The notes under the pieces were generated by a model. It had not been told where the DNA came from, searched no databases, and was given only the letters and a program-made list of their open reading frames with translations. Shown one piece after another: positions 7,526 to 16,375 of a stretch of 36,676 nt of DNA. The stretch's first letter is position 1. Every line of letters begins with the position of its first letter. Origin of the DNA: Gemmatimonadota bacterium (GTDB lineage Bacteria; Gemmatimonadota; Gemmatimonadetes; Longimicrobiales; Gaopeijiaceae). The DNA is taken from the NCBI GenBank assembly GCA_009841475.1, contig VXLT01000052.1:1-36676 (forward strand). The letters run 5' to 3'. The translations under genes and the position numbers were made by a program.

Positions 7526-7546
7526 CGGTCCTCCGGTGTGGCTGCG

Positions 7547-7575
7547 GTTAAGTTATTGGTCTAACTAAACTTAAC
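7547..7575. repeat. inverted repeat GTTAAGTT-N13-AACTTAAC
   Basis: A perfect 8-bp inverted repeat with a 13-bp spacer lies just upstream of the IS1380 remnant, in an AT-rich patch. It could be an operator, a hairpin or a relic of the IS end. The evidence does not separate these. Confidence 0.4.
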
Positions 7576-7773
7576 AGCCCCCGGGGGCCGATGCCGTCCT
7601 ATGGGCTTGAGAAACCCGGACTAGGTCGTTGGCCTCCATTCTGACATTCTCGGAGGGCCGAGCCATTTAAGGTGCAGGTACGGTAGGGACTGCTCCCCGG
7701 CAGCCACCCTACGACTCGAGACCACTGGCGTCGAGACGGATGGACGGCTTTGCGCGGAGAACGTGAATGGCGA

Positions 7774-7796
7774 TTTCCGGGAAAACCACCTATATT
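7774..7796 (+). promoter_or_regulatory. TTTCCGGGAAA palindrome and TATATT box upstream of the STAND gene
   Basis: An exact 11-bp palindrome TTTCCGGGAAA (7774-7784) is followed by TATATT (7791-7796), a good -10 hexamer, about 115 bp upstream of the ATG at 7911. No good -35 is seen, which would fit an activator- or repressor-controlled promoter. The 7526-7910 interval contains nothing else convincing; the 91-aa minus ORF there looks spurious. Confidence 0.35.
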
Positions 7797-7910
7797 GGAA
7801 ATCGACTCTACTGGTGTACGGGCACGCCCGATTTTCCACCCCTTGGACAGACCCGAGGGAATTCATCGCGCATCTGCGAATGACTTCAACGAACAACGCG
7901 ACGACAGACC

Positions 7911-10900
7911 ATGAACACTCAGCCGGAAATCAGCCCCCGCTATAGGGCCTCTCGAGACATTGATGGCTTCCTGAATCCCGAAACAGGGCCACGAGATAGA
8001 TTGGGACAATTGTCCCGAGCGATGCTTGCGCATCAAGGAGCAGACGTTCGCTCTATCAGCAATGCCGATGCCATCACCCAGGTCCTGTCGCCACGCGAGC
8101 CCGCTAAGGACCAGCGGTTCTTTGCGGCAGTCTTTCTGCGCCTGCTCTCGACCGTACCGCAAGAAATCTACGATCTTGACAACAGCCGCCGGGTACTCGT
8201 CACGAAGCTTCTCGGCAGGTTCCCCGAGGTCTCACAGGCTCTCGAGATCGACAACAACACTCAGGGGTACGAGAGGCTTCACGCCTTCGAGGCTGCGGCC
8301 GCCGCGGCCGACGGATACCTAGCTCATGCTTTGGCTCCCAATAGATCCCTTGCATCCTTCGAGCAAACCCGCCAGCGCGTCATGCGCGTCTACCAGAATC
8401 CCCTAGTTGTCGCGATCGTCGTACCGTTTCTGCCTGACTTCCTGTCTAAGCGTAACATTGGTGTCCCTCTAAGCGCCGTTCACAGCCATGTCGTCTCGGA
8501 GCCGCGCCTCACGATCCCAACGTATACTGACGCGAAAGAGAGTCTTGAGACGATTCTCGACGACTGTACTCAATACGACACCCACTACGTCCGGGAGTTC
8601 TTCCGCCCGTTCTTCGCAGCCCTTCTCGATCGACTGACAACCGCGTTCGAATCCAGTCCCTTCAACCAACCCGCCCGCCTGTCACTAAAGGAACTGGGCA
8701 AGAACTATCCGTTCACGATCCCCGAGGCCGAGGTTCGCCTAGCATTCGCGGTCGAAAACGAGGGTCCCGGAATGGCGTTCGACGTCGGCCTGGAAATAGA
8801 CACGGACGACTATTTGTCCCTGAGCACCCCATCCCAATTCCTCGATCAAATTGACTCCGGCGAGCGACTTGAACCCATCGAGTTCGTGGCCAATGTGGCC
8901 ACGACCACCCCCACCTCGATACTTGTGGCCTGTTCCCTGACGTGGACCGACAGCGACGGGTCCCCCAGGACCGTCGAGGACTTCATTGATCTCCCGGCTC
9001 AACCAAGCAACATACCCTGGGAGGAACTCAAGCACGCCGAACCTTATAGCCTCGAACCTGTCACGAAGGCCAAAGACCTCATTGGACGCTCCCAGGAGAC
9101 GACACTGCTGATTTCAAAACTCCGAGCCGAAAGCGTTGGGTCGTTTTGCGTCTACGGTCAACGCCGCGTTGGCAAGACTTCTGTCGTCGTCACTCTGGAG
9201 GACATGCCCGAGCTCAACGGTATTACCATACTCAATCTCGAGACTGGAATGTTCATAGTCCCGGACGCGAGAGGTACTATTAACAACCTCGGCGCGATAA
9301 TCTGTAACGCCCTTATTGAACGGCACCCTAAGCTGGCAAGTTTGACGACGCCGGACTTTTCTGGAGCTCTCGCCCCACTCAGTGGCTTTCTCGCAGCAGC
9401 CTTTCGCCTCGATCCATCCCTGAGGCTCGTGGTCGTATTGGACGAGTTCGATGCACTGCCTCCTGCGCTCTATCGTAGGGGGGACATTAGCCATGCGTTT
9501 TTCACGACCATTCGATCACTCAGCGCTCGCCGACCGTTAGGGTTCATCTTGGTTGGAGGTGAGACGATGGCGGAGATACTGAGCACGCAAGGGGAGATGT
9601 TGAACAAGTTTCGCCCGCTCCGCATTGACTACCTAGAGAAGCAATCGCAATGGTCTGACTTCGTCCAATTGGTTCGCAGACCCATTGAGGATTGGGCAAC
9701 CATAACAGACGAAGCCGTGACAATGCTCTATGGCATGACCGCAGGCAATCCGTTTTTTACAAAATTCATATGCACAGAACTGGTCGAAGAGATGAAGCGG
9801 CGTAGGGACGCTTTCGTTACGGGCGCCGAGATGCGTCGTGCGATTGCAGTATCGGTCGGCCACGCCGGCATAAACAACTTTCAACATTTTTGGGATGACG
9901 GGGTTGTAGCATCTAGCGATGAGAGAATTGACGAGGAACGAGCGTGCCGGCGTCGAGTGATGTTGTCGCTCGGTGAGGTGCTTCGTTCGAAGGACCGATG
10001 TTCTGTCGAGAATATTGCCACGAGGGCTTCGCGCTTTGGCCTCGGCGAGACAGATGTCCACAGAGTGCTGGCCGATTTCGAGAAGCGAAAAGTGCTGGTT
10101 CAGAACAACGACGAGTATTCGTGTAAGGTCCGCCTTTTCGAGCGGTGGTTGGTTGACGAAGGCGTGAACGCATTGGATTTGACCTTGGTGGAAGAGGAGA
10201 GCTTGCGTACTAAGCTCGAGGCCGAGGAGAGACGGCGTGTGAAGGATCGGGAGATCAGCATCCTTGTGGACACCTGGGGGAATTACCGCGGAAGGCAGAT
10301 TACCGACATCAGAGTAAAATCCTGGCTGGAACAGTTCGAAACCACCGAGGAACAGAGAGTAGTGTTTGAGTTGCTAAAGAAGCTGCGTTTCTATTCGGGC
10401 GGCTTGATCCGCGAGAAGCTGCGGAGTGGACACGGGTTTGTGCTGCGCGAATTGGCCGGTCGCGGGGTGATTCGCAAGGCTCCAGAGGGTCGAGCGCGGA
10501 GAATGACGGACAATGTGCTGATCAGCTTCTACGGAGGCGACGGAAAGAGAGGGCACACGTATGCGAAGATGTATGCGGATGAGAATAACATCTATCATGG
10601 CCGGATAGTAGCGCCGAGACGGCTTCAGAAGAAGATTGAAAGCTTGGGAGACGTGGCCGGTGTTGTATTTGTTGACGATTTTATTGGGACAGGAAAGACT
10701 GCGGTTCGATCACTGCAGGACTACTTGCCCCCGTTGGCCCAACGTCTGGATCAGGCCCAAATTGATGTTTTTCTGGTGGCCATCTCGGGGTTTGCTAATG
10801 CTGCTGATAAGGTGAGCAGGGAAGTGTCGCCAATTGTTCACAGGTTTCGGGTCTCCGTGTCTGATCCACTTACCGATGCAGACAAGTGCTTTGGCGACAA

Positions 10901-11111
10901 ATCAGCAATCTTGCCGGTACCGACGGAAAGGGCGCGGGCCAAGGAAGTCATCGGCAGCTATGGGAGAAAGTTGTTTAAGGAATCGCCTTTTGGCTTTGGA
11001 AACTGTCAGGCGCTTGTAGTGTTTGAGAACACTTGTCCAAACAATAGTCTACCCATCTTGTGGGCGACCGGTTCCGAGGCCGGCTGGGAGCCGTTGTTCA
11101 GTCGGCCATGA
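7911..11111 (+). CDS. STAND-type ATPase fused to a phosphoribosyltransferase-like (PRTase-CE type) domain
   Basis: This 1066-aa protein has a three-part layout. Residues 1 to about 260 are a helical region of no family I recognise. At about 265-365 there is a beta-sandwich (VRLAFAVENEGPGMAFDVGL), like CARDB or Ig-like modules. A P-loop ATPase follows with GRSQETTLL, Walker A GQRRVGKTS (about 416) and Walker B LRLVVVLDEFDAL (about 510), then a winged-helix-like segment. The C-terminal 280 residues (VKSWLEQFETTEEQ onward) carry VVFVDDFIGTGKTA (about 917), the PRPP-binding-loop motif of phosphoribosyltransferases. In Aravind-group surveys such domains are predicted effectors in biological conflict (PRTase-CE). 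It probably acts as a one-gene sensor and effector against phage. GC is visibly lower than its neighbours, and IS1380 debris flanks it, which suggests transfer. Confidence 0.75.
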   Translation: MNTQPEISPRYRASRDIDGFLNPETGPRDRLGQLSRAMLAHQGADVRSISNADAITQVLSPREPAKDQRFFAAVFLRLLSTVPQEIYDLDNSRRVLVTKLLGRFPEVSQALEIDNNTQGYERLHAFEAAAAAADGYLAHALAPNRSLASFEQTRQRVMRVYQNPLVVAIVVPFLPDFLSKRNIGVPLSAVHSHVVSEPRLTIPTYTDAKESLETILDDCTQYDTHYVREFFRPFFAALLDRLTTAFESSPFNQPARLSLKELGKNYPFTIPEAEVRLAFAVENEGPGMAFDVGLEIDTDDYLSLSTPSQFLDQIDSGERLEPIEFVANVATTTPTSILVACSLTWTDSDGSPRTVEDFIDLPAQPSNIPWEELKHAEPYSLEPVTKAKDLIGRSQETTLLISKLRAESVGSFCVYGQRRVGKTSVVVTLEDMPELNGITILNLETGMFIVPDARGTINNLGAIICNALIERHPKLASLTTPDFSGALAPLSGFLAAAFRLDPSLRLVVVLDEFDALPPALYRRGDISHAFFTTIRSLSARRPLGFILVGGETMAEILSTQGEMLNKFRPLRIDYLEKQSQWSDFVQLVRRPIEDWATITDEAVTMLYGMTAGNPFFTKFICTELVEEMKRRRDAFVTGAEMRRAIAVSVGHAGINNFQHFWDDGVVASSDERIDEERACRRRVMLSLGEVLRSKDRCSVENIATRASRFGLGETDVHRVLADFEKRKVLVQNNDEYSCKVRLFERWLVDEGVNALDLTLVEEESLRTKLEAEERRRVKDREISILVDTWGNYRGRQITDIRVKSWLEQFETTEEQRVVFELLKKLRFYSGGLIREKLRSGHGFVLRELAGRGVIRKAPEGRARRMTDNVLISFYGGDGKRGHTYAKMYADENNIYHGRIVAPRRLQKKIESLGDVAGVVFVDDFIGTGKTAVRSLQDYLPPLAQRLDQAQIDVFLVAISGFANAADKVSREVSPIVHRFRVSVSDPLTDADKCFGDKSAILPVPTERARAKEVIGSYGRKLFKESPFGFGNCQALVVFENTCPNNSLPILWATGSEAGWEPLFSRP

Positions 11112-11185
11112 AGGTTGCAGTGGACGCGAGAGCTTCGGAATAGGCCAAGAGAAGCGGGACGTTGCGTTTCGGCTCGGTGTCGCTG

Positions 11186-11935
11186 CCCTAACGAGGTCTT
11201 GGCGCTTGGTCTCGATACCCACATCACCTGCGGCGGCCGCCCGCTCTTCGCCCAGCTGCGGCCCGGCAACTCCGATCCCGCCGGGGGCGTGACTGCACCG
11301 CTCGGCCGCATCATCGAGCGGCTGCGCCAGGAGTGGCCCTGGCTGAAGATCCTGCTCCGGGCCGACTCGGCGTATGCCCGCGAGGAGCTGCTGGCGTGGT
11401 GCGAGGACAACGGCGTGGACTACGTCATCGGACTGGCGAAGAACTCGCGGCTCATCGAGAAGATCGGCTGGGAACTGGCCGACGCCGAGGGCCGAGTCAG
11501 CCCGTCACGGCCGGCCCGCACGCCGGTTCGCCGAGTTCCCCTACGCCACCCTGACGAGCTGGTCGCGACGGCGACGGGTCGTCGCCAAGGCCGAACACCT
11601 GCCGGGCAAGGCCAACCCCCGCTTCGTCGTCACCTCGCTGCCCGCCGCCACCTTCTCGGCCCGCACGGTCTACGAGCGCGTCTACTGCCCGCGGGGCGAC
11701 ATGGAGAACACCATCAAGGAGCAGCAGCTCGATCTGTTCTCCGACCGGACCTCGGCCTCACGCTTCGCCGCCAACCAGCTCCGGCTCCTCTTCGCGTCGG
11801 TCCTCTTCGACGCCCTCAGACGCATGCTCGCGGGCGCCCGCATCACGGTCTCGGTGCGAAGGGTCAGGGTCGCCATGGACTCCTCGCATCCCTCCGCCGC
11901 CGCCTTCGCCCACCTCCACGCCCGATTAGAGGGTA
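11186..11935 (+). mobile_element. IS1380-family transposase, C-terminal remnant
   Basis: EVLALGLDTHITCGGRPLFA, LLRADSAYAREELLAWCEDN and GVDYVIGLAKNSRL are the IS1380 catalytic core. The frame changes near 11500 and continues with RRFAEFPYATLTSWSRRRRV, VVAKAEHLPGKANPRFVVTS and GDMENTIKEQQLDLFSDRTS. About 30 residues are then missing before LAGARITVSVRRVRVAMDSS. The N-terminal third is absent. It is a dead fragment oriented opposite to the fragment at 7196-7525, so the two bracket the STAND gene. Confidence 0.85.
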
Positions 11936-12222
11936 ATCTCCCATCCTCTCCCGGACTCCCTCTCACGCCGCGCCGTGGGATCGCTGCGCCTCAGGACCGC
12001 CCCGAAGCCTCTCAGTCACCTGAATCCCCCTCCGCGCGCCTTCCACTGCACGTCCGAAAGACTCTTCGCTCCTTCGGGCGCGGTCCGACGTTACAATCAC
12101 GGCCTGGATACTGCCCTCAGGTCGCTACGCTGGTGCCATGTGACAAATGCGGGCTAGCACCGAGGCCGGAGTTTCGCCAGCGTTCGGTGGTACTCTGGGC
12201 GACAGGAGAGGGCTTTGAATAG

Positions 12223-13009
12223 GGCGTGGAGGAAAACCACGGCCGTGATGCCGCTGTTGTATACGCTCGACCAGTCTGCGACGGATGCCTGTGGATGCTG
12301 GTCACTATGAAGATTGCCTACAGCAACGGGGTTCCTGCCGTGGTCTATCGAGTACCAGATGGTGACGCCACGACCGACGGCTCGAAGGTTCCGGATGTCG
12401 TGGACCTTCCGGCTGGTGTGGGCTCCGGCCTGAGAGATTGCCGACAGAATCGAGGTCGTCACAGAGGCCTACGAGAAGGAGCACCTCCCGAATCACCCGG
12501 ATCCGCCGGACGTGCCGCCGGGACCCAGTCGACGGATGTTCGACACCATCACCGGGACGTTCGAGCGGTCGGTATCGACGGACTCTCCCGAGCCCGCGGA
12601 CGACTACCCGTCGCCTGAGGAGCTGCATGTTTCGACTCCGGTCACTTGGTGGTCCGAGGTTTTCACACTGCGCCACCGTCATCGGTGCCCGCGCTGTGGC
12701 CAACTGCGCCCAGGTGGACCGGGAGTTGGCGCCCAGTAGACTGAAGGACCGATCACCCTTCATTGTGCGCGGCAGGTAGGCAACATCCTCAAGTACCTGG
12801 AAGTGGGTGAACGGCCGCCGATCAGCTACAGCTACTACATGTAGGAGGGCGCGGGAGCCATCGCGCATCCGTTCTTACTCTTGGATGAGCCGTGAGGGCT
12901 CCCTTGAGCGGAGCTTCCCTGATCGAAGACATCCGGGAGCCCGATGACATGATGTCGCCCGCTCACCCTTCTGTGTATCGACTTGAAAGCCGTGATGTGA
13001 CGAGACCCG
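12223..13009. other. 787-bp stretch without a confident gene
   Basis: Several frames are partly open on both strands and none has a good start with a ribosome site. The most protein-like is the plus frame from about 12434 to 12739 (EVVTEAYEKEHLPNHPDPPD ... CPRCGQL); a short plus-strand tail ends ISYSYYM at about 12843. Both look like relics of genes lost between the IS1380 debris and the GmrSD-like gene. An 8-bp inverted repeat (GGGCTCCC/GGGAGCCC) near 12897-12945 may contribute to termination of the minus-strand gene above. No function can be given. Confidence 0.35.
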
Positions 13010-15013
13010 CTACGCAACTGCAGTGGCCACCCCCCCAACGATTTCGTCATCGACATACTCCTTGAAAGACTCAACGGTCGTGTGGCAGTCGAATCCAGCT
13101 TGGTTGACCGTCCGGTAGGTCTCCGCTGACTCGTTCAGCAGCAGCGCGACCGGGCGTCCCCGGCCCTCTGGCAGACCGGTCGGCCAAGCCAGGTCGATCG
13201 TCGCTTTGGGCTGTTGGGTCACGTCGTCGCGAAGCTCGTAGCCGAACTCGCCGGGAGGCAGGCCGCGCGCAGATATCCAGTCCTGAAGCTCCTCCAGAAT
13301 TCGGTCCTCATCCGCACTGGAGATGGGCGGTAGTACCGGTATCGAAACCACGGAGGGCTGTGGACCGGCCGGTTCGATTGCCTCAGCATGCGCGGCATAC
13401 AGGGTAGTCAGGTGCCGGTTGGCGGCGTCGGCAAGGAGACCGCGTCGAGCTTCAAGGAATGCCGGGTAGTTCCCGACCTTCCATAGCTCCTCGTCCATCG
13501 GAATCCACTGGGACTCCAGTACTCCGGGGTTCTTCTCCTCCACGAAACCGAAGTAGCCCTCAAGGCCGATCCGGCGGCGGTCGGGGTCGTGCGTACCCTT
13601 GACGTATTTGGATGGCCCTGCAGGACAGGCTGCGCCGATCCACTTGTTACACTCCGCGCTGAGAAAGCAGAGATTGGCCAGCGCGTTGACCTGTGGTTTC
13701 GTGTATTCGTCGTCATAGAGGACCGCCTTGGGAAAGATGTGGTGCACCTCCAGCTGGGCGCCCCCACCCAGAAGGCCCGCCTTGAGTTCCGTGCCATCGC
13801 AGAAGTTCCTTGATCCGCCTACGCGCGTCAGCCAGTAGAGCGCCGGATAGAGTCGCGCTCCCAGTGACCAAGCGTCGAAGTCGGAGGCCGTCACTCGGCG
13901 GCGCCCCCACTTCGTGCCGATGTCCGCGATCAATCGCTCTATGCCGTCCACGGTACCGTCCACCGCCCCGAGATCCTGCTTGATCTTGGTCTCAGTAGTA
14001 CCGGAGAAGCGACCGCGCATTCCCGCCTGCAAGAACCAGTAAAGCAATCGATTCCACTCTTCAGTGCTCATCATTCCAGATGGGCGTACTGCCAGATGGC
14101 GAATCATGACCGGGATCGAGAAGCGTCCGAAGAGAACACGGTTGTGGTCGAGCCCCAGCCGGAGCGAGATCTGATTCAACACCGTATCCACATGCTTGAC
14201 GGTGCGCTCCAGGCCAACCTTCACCTGCTCTCCCGGGGTGTCGTGCAGGTGCTGAAACGCTGCTTCACCCTTCACGACTGCGTTCATGCACCGGAGTAGC
14301 CAGTCCAGGGTGAAGTGGAAATCGTGATCCCGCCACTCCTTGACCTGCCGACCCATGTCCTTCCGCACCTCGGGCCACTTCGCCGCGATTTTCGCCAGTG
14401 CCAAGTCGCCACTCGACAATGTCGTGCCCGCGCTGTTCAGTCTGTTGAAGATGTCGACCACGGTGTCGATGTTCTTCTCTTCGTCCGCTATCTGCTCGAT
14501 GTGGAGATCTCTATTGGTCACACTGAGGAGTCGGAGCAGTCGATTGGTGACCTCGATATAGCGCGTCGCGTCAATGTCCTTGCCGGGGATCCCAAGCTTC
14601 TTCTCCAAGAGACTTGAAAGGCCACCGTCACCCGCCTTCATCACCTCAGTTACGTCGAACCAAAGCGGGTCGTCCCTCATCTTGATGGGCTGGAAGAACT
14701 CGAACTTTTTGCTGCCCGCGTGAAACCGCAGGTTCCTGAACGCCCGTTCGTCACCGCTAAAAAAGCTTGGCGCCCGCCCCTTGAGCACCCCGTACAGTGA
14801 GGTCACGCGTTGCTGGCCGTCCAGGAGGAGCTCTGTGGTTGCCCCATCGTCGTCGGTGGTCAGCCACGTCAGGAGACCGCCCACCGGATGTTCGCGGTAG
14901 AGTGAGTCGAAGAACTCACGGACCTGCCTGCCCTTCCAGACAAACCCGCGCTGGAACCTCGGGAGTGCGATCTTCCCTAGTTCGACGTTGCTCAGGATGG
15001 CGTCAACCTTCAT
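13010..15013 (-). CDS. GmrSD-like DUF262/HNH endonuclease-type protein
   Basis: The 667-aa protein starts MKVDAILSNVELGKIALPRF (ATG 15013, RBS AAGAGG). The N-terminal DUF262 domain (ParB-like fold) shows the signature LLLDGQQRVTSLYGV at about residues 63-77, the NTP-binding/hydrolysing part in GmrS-type proteins. A long helical middle follows, and then an HNH-type motif at about 423-455 (LEVHHIFPKAVL ... NALANLCFLSAECN), which would cut DNA. DUF262-HNH proteins such as GmrSD/BrxU restrict phage DNA carrying modified bases. The last 110 residues are an extra domain of unknown role. The gene is preceded by two or three small co-directional genes and is likely the effector of that set. All motifs look intact. 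Confidence 0.85.
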   Translation of the reverse strand: MKVDAILSNVELGKIALPRFQRGFVWKGRQVREFFDSLYREHPVGGLLTWLTTDDDGATTELLLDGQQRVTSLYGVLKGRAPSFFSGDERAFRNLRFHAGSKKFEFFQPIKMRDDPLWFDVTEVMKAGDGGLSSLLEKKLGIPGKDIDATRYIEVTNRLLRLLSVTNRDLHIEQIADEEKNIDTVVDIFNRLNSAGTTLSSGDLALAKIAAKWPEVRKDMGRQVKEWRDHDFHFTLDWLLRCMNAVVKGEAAFQHLHDTPGEQVKVGLERTVKHVDTVLNQISLRLGLDHNRVLFGRFSIPVMIRHLAVRPSGMMSTEEWNRLLYWFLQAGMRGRFSGTTETKIKQDLGAVDGTVDGIERLIADIGTKWGRRRVTASDFDAWSLGARLYPALYWLTRVGGSRNFCDGTELKAGLLGGGAQLEVHHIFPKAVLYDDEYTKPQVNALANLCFLSAECNKWIGAACPAGPSKYVKGTHDPDRRRIGLEGYFGFVEEKNPGVLESQWIPMDEELWKVGNYPAFLEARRGLLADAANRHLTTLYAAHAEAIEPAGPQPSVVSIPVLPPISSADEDRILEELQDWISARGLPPGEFGYELRDDVTQQPKATIDLAWPTGLPEGRGRPVALLLNESAETYRTVNQAGFDCHTTVESFKEYVDDEIVGGVATAVA

Positions 15014-15195
15014 TGAGGTGCCTCTTGTCCCTTTCCCTGATGCGTCGGTTGATCAGTTGTGTGTTGGCGCTGGAGCCTGCGAAACAACCCAAATCGGTGT
15101 TCCGACGGGGGGCACAAGATCCTGGCGGTACAGGCCGGTTCGTACCGAGGTGCGACGGAAGGCAAGCCGAATCCCTGGGGAATTGACGTCTTCAT
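15010..15195 (-). CDS. possible 61-aa protein coupled at both ends
   Basis: The frame starts with an ATG overlapping the stop of the upstream 104-aa gene (ATGA, 15192-15195). It ends with a TGA overlapping the ATG of the DUF262/HNH gene (15010-15013). Such a double four-base overlap exactly filling a gap is unlikely by chance and suggests a real, translationally coupled gene. The sequence (MKTSIPQGFGLPSVAPRYEP...) is rich in Gln, Pro and His and has no recognisable domain. A competing frame starting four bases earlier (MNEDVNSPGIRLAFRRTSVR) is also open for 48 codons, so the coding frame is not settled. Confidence 0.4.
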   Translation of the reverse strand: MKTSIPQGFGLPSVAPRYEPACTARILCPPSEHRFGLFRRLQRQHTTDQPTHQGKGQEAPQ

Positions 15196-15506
15196 TCATG
15201 GGCCTCGTTAAGCTGTGTCGCTGCGAGAACCTTCCGAGGAATTTCTCCGACGAACTGGCTGGCGTACGTGAATGCAATCGTATCCCCGAGAGAGTCGGTA
15301 CGGTGAGCAAGAGTCGCAAAGCCATCTGAGACCTCCTGGCAGATGTGCTGGAGGCCATCCTGCGTGGCGAACTCACAGCGGATCATAGCCGCCAGCACAG
15401 CAAAAAGCGCTTCTCGTTCAACTGCGTTTCGGTGCTCCTCTGGCACTTCAAGAGGCAGGTTCATGAGGGCTCCCCTCACTTGCTCAGGAATAAGGTGAAC
15501 TGCCAT
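15192..15506 (-). CDS. hypothetical 104-aa helical protein
   Basis: An ATG at 15506 follows GGAGGGTGATTCCC, a strong ribosome site. The protein (MAVHLIPEQVRGALMNLPLE...) is predicted mostly helical, acidic and soluble, with no signal peptide. I do not recognise the family. It lies between the zinc-ribbon gene (26 bp upstream) and the GmrSD-like gene, all on one strand, so it probably belongs to the same small operon and could be a regulator or accessory subunit. Confidence 0.6.
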   Translation of the reverse strand: MAVHLIPEQVRGALMNLPLEVPEEHRNAVEREALFAVLAAMIRCEFATQDGLQHICQEVSDGFATLAHRTDSLGDTIAFTYASQFVGEIPRKVLAATQLNEAHE

Positions 15507-15532
15507 TGGGAATCACCCTCCGGGGCTCAGCG

Positions 15533-15769
15533 TCAACTCGTCAGTCCTTCCACATTCGTGATGCACGGATACGGTAGCGGCGCCGTCAGCGCTTTGGCGC
15601 GCGGACTGGAGAAAGGCATCATAGGCCCGGCCACCCATGGTTTCCCTCCGCACTTCGGGCAGGTTGGGTATCCCGCCGGATACCGACACTCTCCACTGAA
15701 TGCTTTGCAGCATTCGATTTCCACTCCACACGCCGGACAGTACAGCGCGTCGCGGACAGACTTGCTCAC
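15533..15769 (-). CDS. small zinc-ribbon protein
   Basis: I take the GTG at 15769 (VSKSVRDALYCPACG), which has GGAG eight bases upstream, rather than the 101-aa ORF with its low-complexity leader. The 78-aa product has two Cys knuckles, CPACG and CPKCGG, with CC and GEC between them, forming a zinc ribbon near residues 9-37. Small zinc ribbons of this kind bind nucleic acid or proteins. It is the first gene of the small set leading to the DUF262/HNH nuclease. Its exact partner and role are unknown. Confidence 0.6.
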   Translation of the reverse strand: MSKSVRDALYCPACGVEIECCKAFSGECRYPAGYPTCPKCGGKPWVAGPMMPFSSPRAKALTAPLPYPCITNVEGLTS

Positions 15770-15973
15770 ACGATCACTCCTCAGTTCATCTCGGTCCGCA
15801 GTAGCCGACAGCGGCGTCCACGGGCGGCAATTCCGCACCGCGGCACCAATGTGTCAACATTCCGACCGACGCGCGTCTACTTGACGGCCACATGGCATCG
15901 TTCCCACCCATCACACCTGGACAAATCCGTGGTGTGCACGATCACGGCACCTGCACATTCACCGGGAAACGAA

Positions 15974-16375
15974 CTACGATTCTGCATCATCGACCGAGCC
16001 GGCATGTACTCCCGCCGAGGGTTCGGTTTCCGCAATTCGCGCTCGAATCCTCTTCGTAATCCCGCCGACTTCCTTCCTAGCGCCATACCACAGAATAATC
16101 AGTAAGGCACCGCCGATGTTCCCAATGACAGTCAGCACCAAGAAAACAACGAGCGTTGTCAATGACTCTATATCGACCGTTAGTAGCGATGTCAGGAACG
16201 ACATGCCTAGTGTCACCAGGAAGATCCCGAAGTTCAGATAGATCGAATATGGTGAGCCTCTTTCCAACGCATCCAATTCGGTCTCAGTCACCTCGTAGAT
16301 TGATAGCGAATCGACTCGGCCGCGGACGATCCGCACCTCCTTCAGGCCCGTTGACTCTTCGTCTTGAGGGGTCAC
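15974..16375 (-). CDS. two-helix membrane protein coupled to the Cas2-like gene
   Basis: The ORF track starts at a TTG (16420). I prefer the GTG at 16375 because it overlaps the TGA of the Cas2-like gene (GTGA) and has AAGGA in front, giving 133 aa. The protein has a soluble N-terminal region (residues 1-42), two membrane helices at about 43-65 (YLNFGIFLVTLGMSFLTSLL) and 72-96 (VVFLVLTVIGNIGGALLIIL), and a basic then acidic tail. The size and layout recall small membrane effectors of defence loci (SLATT or 2TM types), but no signature residue confirms this. It may depolarise or perforate the membrane under control of its soluble partner; this is inference from context only. Confidence 0.6.
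   Translation of the reverse strand: MTPQDEESTGLKEVRIVRGRVDSLSIYEVTETELDALERGSPYSIYLNFGIFLVTLGMSFLTSLLTVDIESLTTLVVFLVLTVIGNIGGALLIILWYGARKEVGGITKRIRARIAETEPSAGVHAGSVDDAES

Noticed and set aside
7621-7896. 91-aa minus ORF upstream of the STAND gene
   Set aside because: It has no ribosome site and no recognisable motif, and it overlaps the probable promoter of the STAND gene.
12154-12462. 102-aa minus ORF and the overlapping 130-aa plus ORF
   Set aside because: Neither has a convincing start or a known motif. The area is debris next to an IS1380 remnant, so I describe it as an unassigned stretch.
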